Assembly (NCBI GenBank): GCA_017937655.1
Contig: JAGBDE010000001.1
Span: 1 to 64,000 of the forward strand
Length of the DNA stretch: 64,000 nt
Direction: 5' to 3'
From: Clostridia bacterium
GTDB taxonomy: Bacteria; Bacillota; Clostridia; Christensenellales; Aristaeellaceae
The notes below the pieces were generated by a model. That model worked only from the letters and a program-made list of their open reading frames with translations. It did not search any database and was not told where the DNA came from. A program made the position numbers and the translations under genes. This document shows positions 60,573-64,000 of this stretch, piece after piece (the stretch's first letter is position 1; each line of letters starts with the position of its first letter).

Positions 60573-62318
60573 TTACAGGTAGAGATCTCTCTGCTCGTAA
60601 GTGGTGTGGAGCAGCTCGTGAGCCTTGTGACTGTTGGGCTTGCCCAGGAATTCATCGTAGATCTGCTTGATCTCGGGGTTCTCGTGGCTCTTGCGGAGGG
60701 TCTTGGCCTCGTCCTCAGAGTAGAGAGCCTGAGCGCGCTTGGTGCGGATGTCTTCCCAGTTGCGGATCTGGGCGGACACAATGGGCTGACCGCCGCCATT
60801 GACGCAGCCGCCGGGGCAACCCATGATCTCGATGAAGGTGTAGTTCTTCTCGCCGTTCTTGATCATGTCAAGCAGCTCGGCAGCCTTGCCGGTGCTGCTG
60901 GCCACAGCAACGTTCACATCCAGGTCGCCAACCTTCACGGAAGCTTCCTTGATGCCTTCCATGCCGCGGACGGCAGTGAAGTTCACGTTCTCCAGGGTCT
61001 CGCCGGTGATGACTTCGTAAGCGGTACGCAGGGCAGCTTCCATAACGCCGCCGGTGGTGCCGAAGATAACGGCAGCGCCGGTGCTGGCGCCCATCAGGCT
61101 GTCAAAGTCTTCATCTTCCAGAGCGGTGAAGTTGATGCCGGCTTCCTTGATCATCTTGGCAAGCTCACGGGTGGTGATGACGTGATCCACATCGAACAGG
61201 CCGTTGTTGCTCAGCTCAGGACGCTTGGCCTCGAACTTCTTGGCGGTGCAGGGCATGACGGAAACCACAACGATGTCCTTGGGGTCGATGCCGGCCTTCT
61301 GGGCATAGTAGGTCTTGATCATGGCGCCGGCCATCTCGTGAGGAGACTTGCAGGAGCTCAGGTTGGGCAGGAATTCGGGATAGTAGTGCTCGCAGAACTT
61401 GATCCAGCCGGGAGAGCAGCTGGTGATCATGGGCAGCACGCCGCCGTTGGTCACGCGGTCGATCAGCTCGTTGGCTTCTTCCATGATGGTCAGGTCAGCA
61501 GCAAAGTCGGTGTCGAACACCTTGTCGAAGCCCAGACGGCGCAGAGCAGCGGCCATCTTGCCAGTCACGCTGGTACCGATGGGCATGCCAAACTCTTCGC
61601 CCAGAGCAGCGCGGACAGCGGGAGCGGGCTGCACCACAACGTGCTTGGTGGTGTCGTTGATGGCGGCCCAAACTTCCTTGGTGTTGTCCTTCTCGGTCAG
61701 AGCGCCAACGGGGCAGGCAGTGATGCACTGGCCGCAGTTGATGCAAGCCATCTGAGCCAGCTTCTTCTCGAAGGGGCTTTCGATAGCGGTCTTGAAGCCA
61801 CGCATAACGGGGCCGATAACGCCGATCTTCTGCACATTGGCGCAGGCGCCCACGCAGCGGCGGCACAGCACGCACTTGTTGTTGTCGCGCACAATGCTCA
61901 CAGAAGTATCGTCGATAGCATAGGTGCTCTGAGCACCGGCGAAACGATCGCCGTCTTCCACGCCCAGTTCCTTGCACAGAGCCTGCAGTTCGCAGTTCTG
62001 GCTGCGCACGCAGCTGAGGCACTTCTTGTCGTGGTTGGACAGGATCAGTTCCAGGTTCATCTTGCGGGCTTCACGCACGGCGGGGGTGTTGGTCTTCACA
62101 ACCATGCCGGGGGTGCAGGGCAGCACGCAGGCGGCCTGCAGGGCACGTCCGCCGCAGTCCACAACGCACAGACGGCAGTTGCCGGTCTGGTTGATGTCCT
62201 TGAGGAAGCAGAGAGTGGGAATATTGACATTGGCTTTACGAGCCGCTTCAAGCACCGTCGAGCCAGCAGGAACTTCTACCTGCACGCCGTCGATGGTGAC
62301 AGTAATCATCTGTTCCAT
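60573..62318 (-). CDS. hndD: [FeFe] hydrogenase catalytic subunit (HndD/HydA type)
   Basis: This 581-residue protein has an N-terminal [2Fe-2S] domain (CFLKDINQTGNCRLCVVDC, about residues 37-55), a His/Cys cluster region (NHDKKCLSCVRSQNCELQ), two [4Fe-4S] motifs (CVLCRRCVGAC and CINCGQCITACP) and the H-cluster domain. H-cluster signatures are TSCSPGWIKFCE, MPCTAKKFEAKRPE and EIMGCPGGCVNGGGQP. The module order is that of NAD(P)-linked, usually electron-bifurcating hydrogenases (HndABCD/HydABC). It makes or uses H2 in the cytoplasm. AAGGAGG precedes the ATG. The diaphorase-type subunit lies 24 bases upstream on the same strand. Confidence 0.95.
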   Translation of the reverse strand: MEQMITVTIDGVQVEVPAGSTVLEAARKANVNIPTLCFLKDINQTGNCRLCVVDCGGRALQAACVLPCTPGMVVKTNTPAVREARKMNLELILSNHDKKCLSCVRSQNCELQALCKELGVEDGDRFAGAQSTYAIDDTSVSIVRDNNKCVLCRRCVGACANVQKIGVIGPVMRGFKTAIESPFEKKLAQMACINCGQCITACPVGALTEKDNTKEVWAAINDTTKHVVVQPAPAVRAALGEEFGMPIGTSVTGKMAAALRRLGFDKVFDTDFAADLTIMEEANELIDRVTNGGVLPMITSCSPGWIKFCEHYYPEFLPNLSSCKSPHEMAGAMIKTYYAQKAGIDPKDIVVVSVMPCTAKKFEAKRPELSNNGLFDVDHVITTRELAKMIKEAGINFTALEDEDFDSLMGASTGAAVIFGTTGGVMEAALRTAYEVITGETLENVNFTAVRGMEGIKEASVKVGDLDVNVAVASSTGKAAELLDMIKNGEKNYTFIEIMGCPGGCVNGGGQPIVSAQIRNWEDIRTKRAQALYSEDEAKTLRKSHENPEIKQIYDEFLGKPNSHKAHELLHTTYEQRDLYL

Positions 62319-62342
62319 GATGGATCCTCCTTATAGCAGAAC

Positions 62343-64000
62343 TTAGTGCTTCTCGATAGCGCCAAAACGGCACTTCTCCATGCAGGCGCCGCACTTGAGG
62401 CACTTGGCAGTGTCAATCACGTGCTGTTCCTTCACGGTACCGGTGATAGCGCCGGCGGGGCAAACCTTGGAGCACAGAGTGCAGCCACGGCACTTGTCGG
62501 TGATGACATAGTTGAGCAGCTTCTGGCAGTGATGTGCGGGGCAGCGCTTCTCGTAAATATGAGCTTCATACTCATGACGGAAGTACTTCAGGGTGCTCAG
62601 CACGGGGTTGGGAGCGGTCTGGCCGAGGCCGCACAGAGCGGTCTTCTTGATGTTCTCGCCCAGGGTTTCCAGCTTCTCGATGTCGCCGGGTTCGCCCTTA
62701 CCTTCCACGATGCGTTCCAGGATCTCCAGCATGCGCTTGGTGCCGATACGGCAGGGAGTGCACTTGCCGCAGCTCTCGTCCACGGTGAAGTCCAGGAAGA
62801 AGCGAGCGATGTCAACCATGCAGTTGTCTTCGTCCATGACGATCATACCGCCGGAACCCATCATGGAGCCGATAGCGGTCAGAGAGTCATAGTCGATGGC
62901 GATATCCAGGTTCTCAGCGGGGATGCAGCCGCCGGAAGGACCGCCGGTCTGAACAGCCTTGAAGGCCTTGCCGTTGGGGATGCCGCCGCCGATCTTGTAG
63001 ATAACATCACGGAGGGGAGTACCCATGGGAACTTCCACCAGACCGGTGTTGTTGATCTTGCCGCCCAGAGCGAAAACCTTGGTGCCGCTGTTGCCGGGAG
63101 TACCAATGCTGGTAAACCAGTCAGCGCCGTTGAGGATGATCTGGGGAATGTTGGCGTAGGTTTCAACGTTGTTGATGTTGGAGGGCTTGTCGAACAGGCC
63201 GCGCACAGCGGGGAACGGAGGCTTGGGAGTGGGCTCGCCACGGCCGCCTTCGATGGAGTGCATCAGAGCGGTTTCTTCGCCGCACACGAAAGCGCCGGCG
63301 CCCAGACGGATGTACATATCGAAGTTGAAGCCGGTGCCGAAGATGTCCTTGCCCAGCAGGCCGTATTCGCGAGCCTGGTCAATGGCCAGCTGCAGACGCT
63401 TCACGGCGATGGGATACTCAGCACGGACGTACACATAACCTTCGGAAGCGCCGATGGCATAGCCGCCGATGGCCATAGCTTCGATGACGGAGTGGGGGTC
63501 GCCTTCCAGGATGGAACGATCCATGAAAGCGCCGGGGTCGCCCTCGTCAGCGTTGCAGATGATGTACTTCTGGTCGGCCTTGGAAGCTGCAGCAAACTGC
63601 CACTTCTTGCCGGTGGGGAAACCGCCGCCGCCACGGCCGCGCAGACCGGACTTGATCATTTCCTGGATGACGTCCTCGGGGGACATCTCGGTCAGGACCT
63701 TGCCCAGGGCCTTGTAGCCGTCGAAAGCGATGTATTCATCAATGTTCTCAGGGTCGATACGGCCGCAGTTACGCAGAGCCAGACGCATCTGAGGACGGTA
63801 GAAGTCGATGTCTTCCAGAGTGGTGTGGGTTTCTTCTTCTTCAGCCTTCTCCTTGTAAACCAGGTGGTTCACAATACGGCCCTTCAGCAGGTGCTCGGTG
63901 ACGATTTCGTCAACGTCTTCCACCTTGATACGGCTGTAGAAGGTGCCTTCGGGATAAACGATGACCACGGGGCCGGCTTCGCACAGACCGAAGCAACCGG
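62343..64000 (-). CDS. hndC: NuoF-like hydrogenase flavoprotein subunit (HndC/HydB type), start beyond right edge
   Basis: At least 552 residues are visible and the frame is open at base 64000. The ATG at 63968 is internal, because the preceding residues GCFGLCEAGP belong to the thioredoxin-like [2Fe-2S] domain. The NuoF core has GLRGRGGGGFPTGKKW, CNADEGDPGAFMDR (NADH/FMN binding), GAGAFVCGEETALMHSIEG, and SCGKCTPCRIGTKRM for the [4Fe-4S] cluster. A C-terminal ferredoxin-like extension has CRGCTLCSKVCP and CLKCGACMEKCRFGAI. It oxidises or reduces NAD(P) and exchanges electrons with HndD. The small NuoE-like subunit is expected just outside the window. Confidence 0.95.
   Translation of the reverse strand, partial: GCFGLCEAGPVVIVYPEGTFYSRIKVEDVDEIVTEHLLKGRIVNHLVYKEKAEEEETHTTLEDIDFYRPQMRLALRNCGRIDPENIDEYIAFDGYKALGKVLTEMSPEDVIQEMIKSGLRGRGGGGFPTGKKWQFAAASKADQKYIICNADEGDPGAFMDRSILEGDPHSVIEAMAIGGYAIGASEGYVYVRAEYPIAVKRLQLAIDQAREYGLLGKDIFGTGFNFDMYIRLGAGAFVCGEETALMHSIEGGRGEPTPKPPFPAVRGLFDKPSNINNVETYANIPQIILNGADWFTSIGTPGNSGTKVFALGGKINNTGLVEVPMGTPLRDVIYKIGGGIPNGKAFKAVQTGGPSGGCIPAENLDIAIDYDSLTAIGSMMGSGGMIVMDEDNCMVDIARFFLDFTVDESCGKCTPCRIGTKRMLEILERIVEGKGEPGDIEKLETLGENIKKTALCGLGQTAPNPVLSTLKYFRHEYEAHIYEKRCPAHHCQKLLNYVITDKCRGCTLCSKVCPAGAITGTVKEQHVIDTAKCLKCGACMEKCRFGAIEKH

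Overview
The window looks like chromosome from an anaerobic, endospore-forming, fibre-degrading member of the Clostridia, such as a gut or rumen Christensenellales/Oscillospirales-type lineage. The order is an inference from gene content, not from a marker phylogeny. Supporting evidence is yabP/yabQ sporulation genes, a T-box leader, an Rnf complex, a bifurcating-type [FeFe] hydrogenase, intracellular GH3 and GH9 glycosidases, sortases, the dxs-tlyA-nadK-argR-recN cluster, and a G+C-rich third-position codon bias. That bias makes long false ORFs opposite most real genes.

Layout. 1-1853: minus-strand SWIM/SNF2 helicase running off the left edge. 2396-5934: heterodimeric ABC exporter. 6110-11282: beta-xylosidase (GH3), xylulokinase and a fucose/arabinose-isomerase-fold protein, apparently a xylo-oligosaccharide operon. 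11526-16114: beta-propeller HD-GYP sensor and a GH9 glycosidase. 16256-21268: a secreted protein, then a surface-fibre locus of class C sortase, VPQTG-anchored Thr/Pro-rich protein and a sortase B/C39-like fusion. 21404-25147: frameshifted VOC gene, Fe-S aldo/keto reductase, and a sugar-receptor-like diguanylate cyclase. 25199-29214: LysR regulator divergent from a T-box-controlled amino-acid ABC transporter. 29258-32329: alpha/beta hydrolase, CofE-like ligase and a divergent LysR regulator. 32428-36378: proA, bioY, yabP-yabQ-divIC and ppx/gppA. 36552-43967: EF-G paralogue, fruK, acetyltransferase, hydrolase, membrane-anchored MurF-like ligase and ddl. 43989-49819: dxs-tlyA, nadK, argR and recN. 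49915-54835: rnfCDEAB. 54926-60033: proC-rnhA, tyrosine recombinase, and lexA-psuK-psuG. 60123-64000 (minus): zinc-ribbon protein and the hydrogenase subunits, the last running off the right edge.

How it fits together. Sugars released inside the cell by GH3 and GH9 would be fermented. Reduced ferredoxin and NADH would be balanced by the hydrogenase and by Rnf, which conserves energy as an ion gradient. Cyclic di-GMP signalling appears twice, as one predicted synthase and one predicted hydrolase, both carrying ligand-sensing domains of sugar-related type.

The most unusual item is the Rnf operon. It has no rnfG between rnfD and rnfE, and its RnfD carries an insertion of about 100 residues built from tandem D-A-V-x-x-A-T units that resemble the flavin-attachment motif. 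Second is the sortase B/C39-like fusion, whose second catalytic Cys position is Ser. Third is a T-box leader whose specifier reads best as UUC (Phe) in front of a TrpX-type transporter. All functional calls come from reading motifs by eye; no database search was run.
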